A stretch of DNA of 64,000 nucleotides from Cacajao melanocephalus (GCA_963573385.1 CAUYLG010027030.1:186001-250000); one strand, 5' to 3'. Shown: positions 48,141 through 62,649, numbered from the stretch's first letter. Program-made: numbers and translations. The notes: generated by a model from the letters alone, not told the origin.

Positions 48141-51129
48141 CTTATTTTAAGAAAAATAAAACATTAGAAACTATAAAACACAAATATTTTAAGTTTCTGC
48201 AAGTTGCAGATGAAACTACTAAATTGAAAAAGCAGATGATTTCAGAAATAATTACTTTATTTCTTTTTCTTTTTTTAAACTCACAGCTTACTTGAAAACT
48301 AGCTCTATGGTGAATTCTGACCTAAGCAATTTTAGTATAATAATGTTAGTTAATGAATAAAATTACATCCCTATACACAATTCATTTATTGTTTATGTAT
48401 CCATTAGTTTGTATAAATTTACAAGGGAAAACATATCTGCATAGTTCAATCCTACCCAGGGAAAGTCCTTAACTATGTTAGAAATTTGCTACTAAGATTA
48501 GGTTCATTTGCTAATCTAGGCAATAGATTTTGTACTCACCAAGGAATCTACAAGTACAATCTCACAGCAGGTGCAGCTGCAAGTGGCAGTGAAGCTTTCC
48601 AAATAGCCACTGAAGCTGCCAGTGTAGAAGATCTTATGTCATCTGGCAAATATCTCTAATGGACAAGAATCGCTGTGGGGCAAAAAATTCTCTTTTATGT
48701 AGAGATAGAAAACAATGCTATTAAGTTTTGTATTTACTTTTTGTTTAGTTCCAACAAATAGCAGATAGACTTTTTTCCCTTGGAAAAAGAGTCTTAAGAT
48801 GTTTCTTTAAAATCAATTTAAAATATTTTTGATGATTTATGCTGAAATTAATCTGCATTAAATTTGTAATTGCTGAATAATTTAAATGTTAAATGATTAA
48901 AATAATTGCCATAAATTTAATAGAGTGTGTTTTGAATATATTTCACCTAAACTGCGACATTATGTACCTTATAGTTTCCCCCAAGATGTAAGGCATCAGC
49001 TTCTGATTGAGAGCTAGAAAAATCAGGCAAAAGGCAACCAAATGCAATAAATCTCTTTAAATGTTTATACAAGTAGAATAGAGGGAATGTTTAGCGTCAT
49101 CACTTGAGAATAATATTTCTTCTTGACCACTCGTTGATTTTAACTAGTGGGTTGTAGTGTTTATGAGACAAGGTAATGGGGATAAAAGTCATACATGTCC
49201 CTAGGATTTCTGCAGATTTAAACACATCACTCTGGAGAATGTGCTGTGAACTTTTCCTTCTGTCTTTTTTTTTTAGAATCACACATTTGAATTATCATGG
49301 TCTATCACAGTCGGAATACTGCTAGCTGTGCTCCATCTTTGCACTTCTGAAGGACATGGGAGTCATTGTTAACACAAAGATTTGGGAAGGGCCGGAGAAT
49401 GGGTTCTTCAATTCCTACTCCTTCCCTTTGCTATTTTCTCTGGCTTCTCAGGATCCACGTTAAGACAGGCATCCTGCAGCACCGGAAGGAGATTTTGTTG
49501 TTGATTTCACAAGCTACTGAAGAAATGATGTCTATCAAGCGTATCATATTGAAACTATTTTTAACAATTATAGAAACATAAACCTTTAATGTGCTCCGGT
49601 GGAAGACATTTTTAGGAAGTAATAATAGTGCGATGTTGGGAAGTCCCAAGGCAAAATAGTTAAGCAAAAATGAATTAGAATTAAGAGGAAAATCTGCCTA
49701 CACATAAAATTATTATTTTTCTTTTTTAAAAGCAAGGAAAAAAGAGAAAAAATTCTAATGGTTTAGAAACCCAGTGAAGAAAATATAAAATAGAAATGAT
49801 CAATACTGGGAAGCTTAAGAACAGAAATGTGATTATGTTCTTAGAATCTTAGATTAAGTGTTCATCTGTTTTGGGCCCAATTTAGTTTACTTTTCTGGGA
49901 ATAAATCATGGATTTTAAAAAAACCCAAAGTTGTTGTATTAATTATTTGTTGATAAAATTTATACAGAGTACCCAGAAATTTTTAGTCTCCTGAAAGCAT
50001 TTTAAAATGTGAAAATTTAGTAGATTCTGCATTTTTTAATTTATCATTCAGATTATGAAATTTTAAATGGAGTTCAAAGTTGATTCGTTAATTTTTACAT
50101 CTAACATTGTAGTATCCTTCAACATATCACATAAAAAGAAAGTTAGGAGAGCCCCCAGGTGTATAGCATGAGGCTTAGTAAATAAATTAAAATAGAAAAT
50201 AGAAAAAGTAGGTCACTGAGGCTTAGTATAGAACTTAGAGTAAAATCAATTTCAGTGTGATTAAAGAGGTTTAAGATGGGGATGAGGAAGGTCATGAGGA
50301 AGATAGGATGGTCTAGATAAGGAAAAATAACTTTAATTTATAAGCTTATATTCCCCATGAGCTGAAATATTGCAAGCTGGAAACACACAAAAGACATTTT
50401 GAATGTTATGGCAATCCAGGTGCTTGTGATTTTCTCTCTAAAAATTTACCCCATATGTGCAACAGTTTATGAGTACTCAATGCCCAAGGACACTCCTCAA
50501 AGAAAGAAATAACATGTATTGCCTAAGTTGAAAACACAGACTTCAAATAAGCCATTCTTCCTTAACCTACATGTTTTAAAATGCCTTAATTTTGCTTTCT
50601 GGAAAAGATATGAATTGTACAATTATTTATTCACAATTACTACAATATCCTTGTCAGTTGAAATGCATTCACAGAAAGCAAAGAGTTAAATTCTTTGCAG
50701 AACTCAAAACAAGAGGTGATATCTGCTTATTATATGTATGAAGGATCAAGTTAGCCACAGGCTATGAAAGTTTTCTAACTCTATTTTCTGTAAAACTTAC
50801 TATTATAATTTGATTCTTTTGATTTTCTTTATGATTGTAATGTAATATTCTATACGTATAAAAGATTATATTTAATATAAATATATGCTATGAAATATAA
50901 TAAAGCCACTACCCAGGTCAGAACATTACCACATTTTTGCAGCTACCTAAATTCTACTCAGAATTAGCCATCATTCTGAATTTTGTGTTAGCAATTCTGC
51001 ATTGCTTTTGAGAACAACAAAATATAATTCAAAAAACCAGAAACTTAATTGAATCACACCATTAACTCTCCCTATATTTCCTTTGATGATTTCAATGCCT
51101 GACATAACTGACACTATTTTCAAACCTCT
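48141..51129. other. Unassigned AT-rich DNA
   Basis: No gene or named repeat. 48560-48650 is slightly richer in G and C (CAGGTGCAGCTGCAAGTGG) but has no splice-flanked open frame I can support. Confidence 0.5.
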
Positions 51130-51300
51130 GGTAAAAGATATATATATTATTCATATATTTATATGTTCATATACATTCATATATATTTATTCACATTTAT
51201 ATATTATTTTTATTCTTTCAGTTTTTTATTTTGTTAAAATAAAAATTGTTTTTTTATTTTATTTTGTTAAAATTAAAAAGGAAAAGAATTAAGAAAAAAA
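51130..51300. repeat. AT-rich tract with direct repeat
   Basis: ATAT/TTAT-rich sequence. TTTTATTTTGTTAAAAT occurs at about 51224 and again at about 51258. Confidence 0.75.
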
Positions 51301-51884
51301 TCATAAACCCTACTACATAAGACCAACAGTTATTAACATTTGCTAAACATCATTTTACATATTTTTCTTTCTATATATATTGACAGGTGGACTAAAAATA
51401 AACAAACTAAAATCTTAAAATATAGTTAAATTTAAGTAAAATATATTAAATTTGCACTTGGTGTGTAAATATAGTGAAATGAATTGATAACCTGAGGAAA
51501 TGAAAATGTTAGATAAAATGTGTTAGAGACAAAAATAGTGTACTGTCCGTTTGATAAAAAGAAAAATTGTGAAAAATATTGTTTTTAGTCACCATATCTT
51601 TTAAAGTAATTATTTTGCTGTGATGCTATATTTATTTTCACCTCGCTCTGAGAGATGAGAAAATTAGGGCTTAGATCTCCAACCCTTTCTTCACTTCAAT
51701 TACAGTAATTTCATATTAGATTTTCCTGAGAATTAGAATTTTTTACGTTGTTTCCATTTGCAGATACAAACTATTGCAGGAAAATTTTCTTCTATTTTCA
51801 AACGTTTTTCTGTCTCATTGCTCTATTTGGTTACAAGGAAACTGAAAGGTAGACCTCCTTGGTTCAAAACCATAATTGTTTTTA
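51301..51884. other. Unassigned AT-rich DNA
   Basis: No gene or named repeat recognised. Confidence 0.5.
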
Positions 51885-52290
51885 TTTTCTTAATTTTTTT
51901 TTCAAATTAAAAATTGTGTATATTTAAGATGTGCAATTTGATGACTTTCTTTTCATGGTGAGAAAACGTAATTTCTACAGCTTGGCAAATTTCAATACAA
52001 TATTGTTAACTAAAATTCACAGTTTTGTACATTAGGTCTTTGGAACTTATCTTGCATAACTGAAACTTTGAACCGCTTAACCAACATCTTCCTCCAGGCC
52101 CTGTTAAACACCATTCTACTCTCAGTTTCTAAGAGTTTAACTCTTAGATTCCACTTATAGGAGATAATGGAGCATTTTTCCTTTTGTGTCTGGCTTATTA
52201 TAGTTAGTGTAATTCCACTGGGTTCATCCCTGTTGTCTCAAATGTCAGGGTTTCGTTTCTTTAAAGGCTAAATAAAATTCCATTGTGTGT
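51885..52290 (-). mobile_element. L1 3' end, antisense
   Basis: The plus strand is the complement of an L1 3' end: ATTGTGTATATTTAAGATGTG, GGCAAATTTCAATACAATAT, CCTGTTAAACACCATTCTACT, GATTCCACTTATAGG, CACTGGGTTCATCCCTGTTG, AATTCCATTGTGTGTGT. It stops exactly where a 12-bp hairpin begins. Confidence 0.8.
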
Positions 52291-52321
52291 GTCCTCAAGA
52301 CAAGAGAAGTGTCTTGAGGAC
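52291..52321. repeat. Perfect hairpin, 12-bp arms
   Basis: GTCCTCAAGACA (52291-52302) pairs perfectly with TGTCTTGAGGAC (52310-52321) around the loop AGAGAAG. It sits between the broken L1 end and the Alu at 52341. Confidence 0.95.
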
Positions 52322-52340
52322 ATCAGCTATTTTTGTTTTT

Positions 52341-52631
52341 CTTTTTTTTTGAGACAGAGTCTCTTTCTGACACCCAGGCTGGAGTGCAGTGGCACAATCT
52401 GGGCTCACTGCAACCTCTGCCTCCAGGTTCAAGCAATTCCTGTGCCTCAGTCTCTGGAGTAGCTGTGATTACAGAAGGGCACCACAACTCCCAGCTATTT
52501 TTTGTATTTTTAGTAGAGAGGGAGTTTCCCCATATTGGCCAGGCTGGTCTAAAATTCCTGGCCTCAAGTGATCCAGCTGCCCCAGCCTCCCAAAGTGCTG
52601 GGATTACAGGCGTGAGCCACTGCACCTGGCC
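52341..52631 (-). mobile_element. Alu, antisense
   Basis: Poly(T), GAGACAGAGTCTC, CACCCAGGCTGGAGTGCAG through GAGCCACTGCACCTGGCC. AGCTATTTTT before it and AGCTTTTTTT after it could be target duplications. The 100-132 codon frames here are Alu-derived. Confidence 0.96.
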
Positions 52632-52744
52632 AGCTTTTTTTTTTTTTTCTGATTTACAAAAATGTGCCTTATGGCCTAGTGATAGTCCTGTATGTAGGGC
52701 AGTCTTTTCTGAATGTTCATATATGTTGTAATTTAGTCACCACA

Positions 52745-52855
52745 ATTTCCAAATGAGAGTAGAATTATTGTACCTAATTTTCAGGCCAAGTTAAGAAAGG
52801 AGTTAAAGTATTTACCCCAGGTCCCAGAAAACAAAAAGAATAAAATATTCAACTT
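52745..52855 (-). mobile_element. MIR, antisense
   Basis: ATTTTCAGGCCAAGTTAAG, TTAAAGTATTTACCCCAGGTC match the complement of the MIR core. Confidence 0.55.
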
Positions 52856-53932
<1,077 letters not shown>

Positions 53933-54194
53933 TCAGAGGCTTGCTACTCCATGTTCCCTTGGGACACTCCAAGGAACTCCTAATTTCTAAAGTATTTTTT
54001 GTTATAATATTCTTTGATCAAATCTGTTTTGTACAAACAATGACACACTTAGATGTTATACTACTAAATCTGTTTCAAATTACCTTCAGGGTAAAGTACT
54101 TATGACTCACTCTCCTGCTTTAGTTGCGCTTAGCCGCTAGACTAAATTCAATCAAGGAAAGTTAACATTTCCAAATGGAACACCTGTTTTTTTT

Positions 54195-54345
54195 CTTCAA
54201 CCACCTTGCTCCTGATACTTATCTCAGGTTATGGAGCCACCACAATTCAACCATTTCTAAAGATAAAGACCTTGGAGTTTTCTTTGATGCCTCTGTTTTT
54301 CTCACATTAGATCTCTAATCAGCAGCAAGTTATGTTGCTGCTATC
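54195..54345 (+). mobile_element. L2 fragment, sense
   Basis: GACCTTGGAGTTTTCTTTGA, then TCTCACATTAGATCTC and AATCAGCAGCAAGTTATG, match the L2 ORF2 3' region. Confidence 0.6.
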
Positions 54346-54359
54346 TTTAATTTCTTATT

Positions 54360-54950
54360 TATTTTTTAAAATGTTACTAGCCAATATGGATATACCAGAC
54401 ACAGTTCTAGGTTTTACAGACAAATAGAGAATCAACTACAATCCTTGCTCTTAGGGAAATTCTATTCTGGTACAAGGAGAAAGAAAATAAACAATAACCA
54501 AATCAAAAGTGTTAATAGTGTGTCATGTATAAATCAATTCTGTGAGGAAAAAGAAAGTCTGGTAAATAGCTAGAAACTGATAGGAAGGGGTGGGGATTTT
54601 AGAGGAGAAATGCTCTCTAAGGCGACACAATAAGAGCAGAGACCTAAATGAAAAAGGGAACCTGCTATTTGGAATACCCGAGGAAAGACTGTTTCAATGC
54701 TACGTGCCAAGGCCTTCGGGTGGGACCATGCTTGGCATTTTTGAGGGGCAGCAAGGAGGCCAGTACATTTGGAGCAGAAGGAACGCAGATGGGCTAAACA
54801 GAAGACAAATGTGGCATGCCAACCAGTCATGCAGACTGTGATGAGAGCACCTAGGATAAGAACTTTGGTTTTTATTCCGAATTTAGGTCTTAAGCACTGT
54901 TGCGTCTTGCTTATAGGTATTTTGTAAAGGCTCATCATTCTGGTTGGTGA
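54360..54950 (-). mobile_element. L2, antisense
   Basis: The complement of L2 in order: AGACACAGTTCTAGG, CTTGCTCTTAGGGAAATTC, GAGCAGAGACCTAAATG, GGCAGCAAGGAGGCCAG, AGAACTTTGGTTTTTATTCC. The 122-codon minus frame at 54570-54938 lies on the element's own coding strand but contains no intact L2 domain. Confidence 0.72.
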
Positions 54951-56488
54951 ATAATTATAGATTTAGGGGAAACTGACTTTAAGGTAGCAAGTAAGAAGCA
55001 GTTAGATGGTTGTTAAAATTATTTCAGTCAAGTGAGGGTGGCGTCTTGAATCAGTGTAGGGGTTAGTGATGATGCTGAGAAATGATCAATTTCTAATTAT
55101 GGACCTACATCATTAGGTCCATGGTGGGGACCTTAATGTTCATCTGATGCTTCCTTTTTACTTGATCACTTGGCTGCTTCAAGCCCTTTGAAGTTGATCT
55201 TATCTCTTTTTGGAGCACTGGTTTCTGTAAGAGTCTCAAAGCATTTTTCTTTCCCTTTAAGTTCTTTCTCAGTGGCCCCCTAAAAACTATCTTCCCTCTG
55301 TGTCCTATCTAAAATACCAGCCACCATCATTCTTTATTCTCCATTTCAATTTAACTTATTCACATGGAACTTAATATTACTACTTCAAATACATTATATA
55401 TTTATTTCATGTTGTCGATATCCCCCATGTCATGACACTTTGCTTTGCCCACCACTGTCAAAACCAAATCCAACTTCCTAAAACATTGTGTCATTTCCCC
55501 ATTTACAAACTGAATCATTTTGTATTTCCTAAAGTTCTGATTGTCATATGGCACAGATAAATATGATGACCACACCCTGGTAAGTACTGCTTTCCAATCA
55601 CTCAATTTCTCCTATCACTCAGTTTCCAGATTTCAACTAGGGAAACAATCCTGCATATACCTCCTTTTTGGCACAGTTGGACCCTGAGATAATATCCTTT
55701 ACGTGTCTGTATTTCAGTAGGCATTTTCACAGAACCACCTCCCTGTTTCCAGCCCTGTCTGCCTAGGTCTCACCTTGCTCTTCCAGGCACAATGATATAA
55801 AGGATGAAACATATTGACAAGAGCCAAATTATGACAATTGTGCTTGGCTTCTGCATAAAGGAAAGTACTGTATACACTGGAAGAATCAGTATTGAAATGT
55901 TGCTCTTTGAGCTTTTATGCTGAGGAGATTTGAAGCGTGTTTAGCTCAGTAGATTTTGTCCACCTAAAGGACATTTGTTGAAAATCTGCTTTTCTCCTGT
56001 TTGGTATTATTAGCCAAACAGCCTGCTTTTGCCAAATTTGCAAAGTAATTGTTTCTCTTTCCTTTCTGTATTACATTTCCTTGTGTCTTTACCTCCCTTC
56101 TCTTTTTATGATAAGCCCACCTCTCTTCTTGACCACCACCAATATCAACTCCCATTCCATTATTATATGCATTCTGGTTTTTAGTGAATTCATCAAAAAA
56201 TAATCTAAATAAATATATTATACTAACTGAATAAACTGTCAATACCCTGCTACCAACTCCCTCATAACACACAAATCACTTTTACCTCCAACACTATTTG
56301 CTCTCTGAGCTTTTATCTCAGAAAGGCAATGTGAAGAAGTTGGATTTTGTATTGTCAATTTAACCTAGGGGTCACTCTACAGGGAGAGACAGAATGGAGG
56401 AAAATCACACCATATTCATGAAAGTTTTCTTACTTATGAGAAGGAGAAAATAAAGAAATGTAATTTGAGGCCCTTTAAAGACTTTCTG
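54951..56488. other. Unassigned DNA
   Basis: No gene. 55090-55480 has a pyrimidine-rich, L2-like appearance that I could not anchor. Confidence 0.45.
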
Positions 56489-56632
56489 TGCTGTCCAAGA
56501 GAACATTTAGTATTTGAGCACTTCAAACATAGTTATTACAAATGAGGACATATGATTTAAATTGTATTTATGTATTATTTGTTTAAATTTAAATAACCAC
56601 ATTCAGCTAGTGGTTGCTGTATTGGATGGTAC
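56489..56632. mobile_element. Short non-autonomous DNA transposon (hAT-like)
   Basis: Starts GCTGTCCAAGAGAAC, ends CTAGTGGTTGCTGTATTGG then ATGGT. The CTGTCCAA and TTGGAT ends form a short terminal inverted repeat, and the body has the ACCACATTCAGCTAGTGG block of a common mammalian miniature element. Confidence 0.55.
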
Positions 56633-57592
56633 AACAATAAGGAACAGAGAGATTGACCTAGAGAAGTGGGGTAAATTTTAGTCCCACGAGTTCTTGGAGA
56701 TAGGATTTGAAGAAATGGACAGTGCCTTCAAAACTTAACGCTACCTTCTTATTTTGAGCTCACACTAAATTTTGCTAAAGGTAGGAAGGTTTAGGCCAGT
56801 ATAAGCCAAGTAGGTATGAGAACTTCCAGATATATTCTGTCATAAGGAAAGATGCTGTTGCTTGGTGAATTCTAATGGTGTTTTCTTTGGAAAAGGCTTC
56901 AAGACAACTTTCTGTTTTATGCTATTTCCAGTTTCCTTTCCTTAACTGCCCAAAGAAATGTTTGGTTTGAAACAAACAAAAAGTTCAATAATGAAGTGAT
57001 TATTATGTAACTCAATAGCAATTTTCATTTATGGCTATCATCTACCTTTCTGAATATTTTCTTTTATTATAACACGAATCCCTTATCATACATATCCAGT
57101 CAAGAGACTAGACTTGCTTAACATGGTAATGAAAGCCAGTGTAACAACAATAACCCCGTGCCTTCCATGGATGGGTGGAACGGACCTGTTCTAAGTGCTT
57201 TGTATATAAATTCCATTTATACTGAGAAGTAGAGATTATTATGCTCTCATACAGATTGGAAAATAATATATTTTTTTCTTACACCCTTAAATTTTCAGGA
57301 CAAATATTTCAACTACACAAGGAATGTTGAAAATGCTTTATTCCTAAAAGTATGTATTTTATTTGATAAAAGTTGATAGTTATTAAATCTGATAATAATT
57401 CCATTTAATTATTCAGTATACTTAGTCCACTACTTGTATTATAAATTTTTGTCACGGAAGTGATACTACAAAAAGATCATCAACTCCTTTGGAATTTTTA
57501 GGAAATATTGTGCCTAATGGTTTTTAAGACAAATAGAAGAAGAAGACATCTTGGTAATCTTACCAAGCTAATGCACATAATTTTTATATTAT
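56633..57592. other. Mostly unassigned AT-rich DNA
   Basis: One short antisense MIR-like block (57165-57260: CCTGTTCTAAGTGCTTTGTA and AGAGATTATTATGCTCTC). Otherwise nothing recognised. Confidence 0.5.
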
Positions 57593-57627
<35 letters not shown>

Positions 57628-57636
57628 CATATAATT
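57593..57636. repeat. (AC)n-(AT)n microsatellite
   Basis: About 14 AC units, then a short AT run. Confidence 0.95.
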
Positions 57637-58690
<1,054 letters not shown>

Positions 58691-58997
58691 CCATCTATGT
58701 CTTTCTTCTCTTTCTGCATTTATTTGTTTTCTTTGCCCCTCATTACCACTGATGTGTCTTTTGGCCACCTCTTCAGCACCTGTACTAGAGGCAGTGATAT
58801 CAAACATATTTCTTCAAAAATAAACTCACAGGCCAGGTAAAAGATTGCACTTTAACTTCACCCTCAATGTTTTATGGAAAACAAAATTTGTTGTTAGATT
58901 CACTGGTATTGGACTCTAGCCAAGTGAATTATATATGTAATAGCATTTTGAAACTGAAGAACAGATCTTTTTTACTCATAAAACTGTCCCTAAAATT

Positions 58998-59128
58998 TGC
59001 TGCCTAATTTATCAAGTAAAATATAGCACCCACAGTTAAATTTGAATACTTATACTGAAAAAGAATGAGTTACTAGTTATCTGAAATTTAAATTAAACTG
59101 AGAATCCTGTATTTTACCTGACACCATA
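58998..59128. mobile_element. Fold-back DNA element, second copy (MER53-like, shortened)
   Basis: Left arm: TGCTGCCTAATTTATCAAG, ACAGTTAAATTTGAA. Right arm: the complementary TTCAAATTTAACTG-type block seen as TTTAAATTAAACTGAGAATC, then CTGTATTTTACCTGACA. It is a shorter relative of the element at 6208-6394. Confidence 0.6.
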
Positions 59129-59639
59129 GGGAAAACAATCTTTCACAAGACTCAAGCGGTCATGACTGCATATTTTAAAGAGAAAAAAAGTAGTCAATAT
59201 CAATCAGTACAAAACACGATGCTGTTTTCACACATCGGAAGCTGCACAGGAACTGAAACAGTCAAGAATCTGATGACATTTTACATGCCAAAGAGGCATG
59301 TGGACACTGTCAGTCACCACGAGGATACTGGCACTGAAAGTGCCACACTGTGTGTTACATGTCGGTTACATGACCAACTACATTAATAACCCAAATGTAT
59401 TCAGTCCCCCAAAACACTTCGAACAGCAAGTAACAGAAGAACCCAGAACTGCAAATTTAGGTCAGCATTTTGTGAACTCATGATCAGTGTAGTACCAGGT
59501 CTCTACATTGTAAAATCTGTTTTACATATTTCAAAACATTTAAATATTTTTTAGATAAGCACTTTCTTGACCTAAGTGTACACTTTCCCATTTTTGATTC
59601 ACATATGATCTTTATTATTTGGTTCTCTGATTCAGAGCA
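59129..59639. other. Unassigned, somewhat CpG-retaining block
   Basis: No gene recognised. CpGs are more frequent at 59150-59425 than in most of the window (CACGATG, CATCGG, CACGAGG, GTCGG, TTCGAAC). It may be continuous with the minus-strand fossil that follows, for example as its 3' untranslated part, but this is inference. Confidence 0.4.
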
Positions 59640-60420
59640 ATGACTGAATAGCCAGATCAGCCCCCTTTTTCTTCCAGATCCTTTGAAGAACTTTCCAGTT
59701 TTTTTTTTTCTTTTGCAGTAGGGTTATTTTTACTGATTGCAAATTTCTAGTGTCTTTTGCCAGTTCAAAAACTTTCCGCCTCTGTGTAATCCGCTGCCTA
59801 ATTCTTTCCCTATCCCCCAGAAGTTTTAACCTGAGGCAGACATAATTTATTCTTCAGTGCTTATTCAAGAAGGCTTTCCACGTCCATGCCAAAAAGCAAG
59901 CCCTTGCCAAATGGAATTCCTGTGTGGAGTTCTTTCAAAATCATGTCTTCCAACCAGAGGTGCAGCCAAAGAACTATCTGGGCAGCCACATTAGCTGTCA
60001 TACTTTTCAAAATCACTGGCAGGCAGCCGATAGCACAGTCTGCCAAAACCTCTACTTCCATTTTAACCAGAGCACAGGTCTTCAAGGACGTTGTCTCAAC
60101 TCTCATAGCCACTTAGAAATGGCTCCAGCAGCTCTGCCAGTTTCCTGCCTGAATGCAAGTTCCTGCTGCTTTGAAAGTTTGCTAAAGGGAAACATCTGCT
60201 TCTCTATGGGCTTAGTTCAGTTTCCATTAAGGCAGTGAGCTTTTTTTCACCTTTAATGAAATGTTAGCAATTTCAGCATCCATGTTTTTAGCAGTTTCCC
60301 ATATTTCAACCTTTAAATATAAATATGCTTCTATTTTATGGAGTTTCTCAGGAGCATTGAAGATCTTTTGAGGCGCATATCGTATCAGTATGATATTAAT
60401 TAAAATCTAATCTACTGTGT
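59640..60420 (-). pseudogene. Broken coding fossil resembling the LAP2-alpha (TMPO) gag-like C-terminal domain
   Basis: On the minus strand three open segments lie in order. The first (about 60417-60228) encodes APEKLHKIEAYLYLKVEIWE and, after AKNMDAE, IANISLKVKKSSLP before a stop. The second (60112-59861, 83 codons) includes VEVLADCAIGCLP, VLWLHLWLED, IPFGKGLLFGMDVESLLE. The third (about 59850-59640) is basic: ERIRQRITQRRKVFELAKDT. The pattern of a KIE/helical start, LKVKKSSLP, a tryptophan-rich helix, then IPFxGxLLFG and a basic tail is that of the gag-like domain in LAP2-alpha (TMPO alpha) and in a ZNF451 isoform, known to derive from DIRS1-like gag. The segments are in different frames with stops between, so it cannot encode a protein. 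A processed pseudogene of TMPO is my leading guess; identity is not confirmed. Confidence 0.4.
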
Positions 60421-60878
60421 ATTTTGTCTAGTTTCTCCTCCTCCCCAATCCCCATTAGCTTTATATCATAGATATTGTTTTACATTATTCTGAGTGGAGA
60501 TGCTTGATTAACTCATATGTACATTAATCATTATTTATCTCAATTATTCCATAGTTTATTTCTGAATGATTCAACCATTGGCATAACTCTCTGATCTTTT
60601 GCTTTCTCATCTAAAACAAGAGACCGCTGAGTCTACTAAATGACCTTGAATACTCCTTCTAGTTCTGAAACTCAAAGTCCAGTTCGAGATCTTAAATTTT
60701 TCTTCTCAATAATATTGCAAAAATATTTTTGCTACAGTCTGTTTAACAGGCATTTACTTCACAAAGCATTAAATCAACAAACAACAACAAGGGAGTATCC
60801 AAGGAAGATAACTAGAATTGAAAGCATGCATTTTAGAAACTAGCTGTCTTTTGTTGTTGGCATTAAATGCCTTGTGTG
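60421..60878. other. Unassigned AT-rich DNA
   Basis: No gene or named repeat recognised. Confidence 0.5.
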
Positions 60879-61187
<309 letters not shown>

Positions 61188-61478
61188 TTAAAAATTATTA
61201 AACTTGTTATTAACTGGTTATATTGGGAAAAAAAAAGGCTATGTGTTAGGTCACTCACAGCTAAGTTAAATCCTCTACCATGTCAGCTACTTCCTCATCA
61301 TATGGCAATAATTTTCAAAAGTACATTTATATTACTGTTCTCTCTCCTGGGTTTCTAATCTATGTATTCATCTCTCTATGGACATTTCTACTGAAATGCT
61401 TCACAGGCATACAACTTTAACTTAATGTCTTAAAATACATACTAAACCTCACTTGTCATGTTCTTTCTTTCTTTCTTT

Positions 61479-61782
61479 TTTTTTTTTTTTGATTTTTTTT
61501 TTTGAGAAAGAGTCTCACTGTCACCCAGGCTGGGGTATAGCGGTGCAATCTCAGCTCATTGCAGCCTCAATCTTCTGAGCTCAAGCCATCCTCTCACGTA
61601 AGCCTCCCGTGTAGCTGAGGCTTCAGGTGGACCAACCGTACCTGGCTAATTTTTGTAATTTTTGTAGAGATTTTTTTTGCCATATGGCTTGGGCTGGTCT
61701 GGAACTCCCGGGCTCAAGCATTCCGCCATCTGGACCCCCTCAAAGTGCTGGGATTGCAGGGCGGAGTCACTGCACCAGGCCT
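61479..61782 (-). mobile_element. Alu, antisense (J-like)
   Basis: Poly(T), GAGAAAGAGTCTCACTGTCAC, AGCTCAAGCCATCCTCTC, GTCACTGCACCAGGCC. Strongly diverged. The frames at 61627-61927 derive from it. Confidence 0.94.
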
Positions 61783-62159
61783 CACTCATCATTTTGTTTT
61801 TTCTCCATCATTTCTATTCTCTTTGCTGTCACTGGAAATGGTGCTGCCATCCTCTAAGGAAAACACGCTAGAACTCTCTACATCATCCTTGTTTTCTCTT
61901 TTGCTTTCACCTCCAGCATCCAAATAGTAGCCACATTTTATTAATTCTACTTTTTCAATATCTCATCAATCTGCCTCTTTTTTCTATTCTACCACTTCTC
62001 TGATCTGTAACTTGATGATATCACTGTTAACTTTTAAACTGCTCCTTCAGCCTCAGCCCTGGTCTAATCCAGTATCCAATCATCAGCCAGAATGTTGGTT
62101 CTGTAACATAAACATTACAATGACATGGCTTCACTTTAAATTTTTAGTTTATTTATTAT

Positions 62160-62292
62160 TATAAAAAAAATTTTGTAGCAATGGGACCTCTTTTGCTGCC
62201 TAGGCTGGTCTCAACTCCTCACTTCAAGTGATTCTGACACCTCAGTCTCCTAACTAGCTGGGATTGCAGGCCTGAGCCACTGCACCCAGCTT
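62160..62292 (-). mobile_element. Alu monomer, antisense (FLAM-like)
   Basis: TTTTGTAGCAATGGGACCTC, CTAGGCTGGTCTCAACTCC, GAGCCACTGCACCCAGC: one left-type Alu monomer with an A-rich tail only, a fossil Alu monomer insertion inside the L2. Confidence 0.8.
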
Positions 62293-62649
62293 GCTGTAAA
62301 TTTTTAAATTCAAAGTCCTTAATATAGTTAAAAAAAAATGTCATCTCACCCCTATTTATCTTTTCAACCTCATAAATTTTCCCTCTAAGTTCTTTGTGCC
62401 AGATGGTAACTACTTAGATCTGGGGTCTTTTTTCTTATGGCTCTTCCATTCATTCTCTCCTGGAATACATTCATTCAACACTATGAACTTGTTCACACTC
62501 ATACTTTTTTCTCTGCATCTTGATTTGTGCCACAAGGAGGCTGATTTTGAGAGCTACATCTACAATTCTCTTACTTTTCAGCTTCTAGTAGAGTTTCTCT
62601 GACAGCACGGACAAAGGGTTGGAGGAGGGAGAGTGGCATCTAAATATAC

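Larger units (their letters stand above)
61330..62600 (+). mobile_element. L2, long sense fragment with two Alu-type insertions
   Basis: L2 ORF2 order is kept across three blocks: ATGGACATTTCTACTGAAATG before the Alu, ACATCATCCTTGTTTTCTC and TCCAGCATCCAAATAGTAGC between the insertions, and TTCAAAGTCCTTAATATAG and TCATCTCACCCCTATTTATC after the monomer. The frame is destroyed. Confidence 0.62.

Noticed and set aside
48540..48670. A possible exon around the GC-richer CAGGTGCAGCTGCAAG stretch
   Set aside because: No open frame bounded by plausible splice sites and no recognisable peptide; composition alone is not enough.
59861..60112. 83-codon minus-strand frame as an expressed small protein
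   Set aside because: The related segments before and after it lie in other frames with stops between, so the frame is a remnant of a longer broken sequence and not a small gene.
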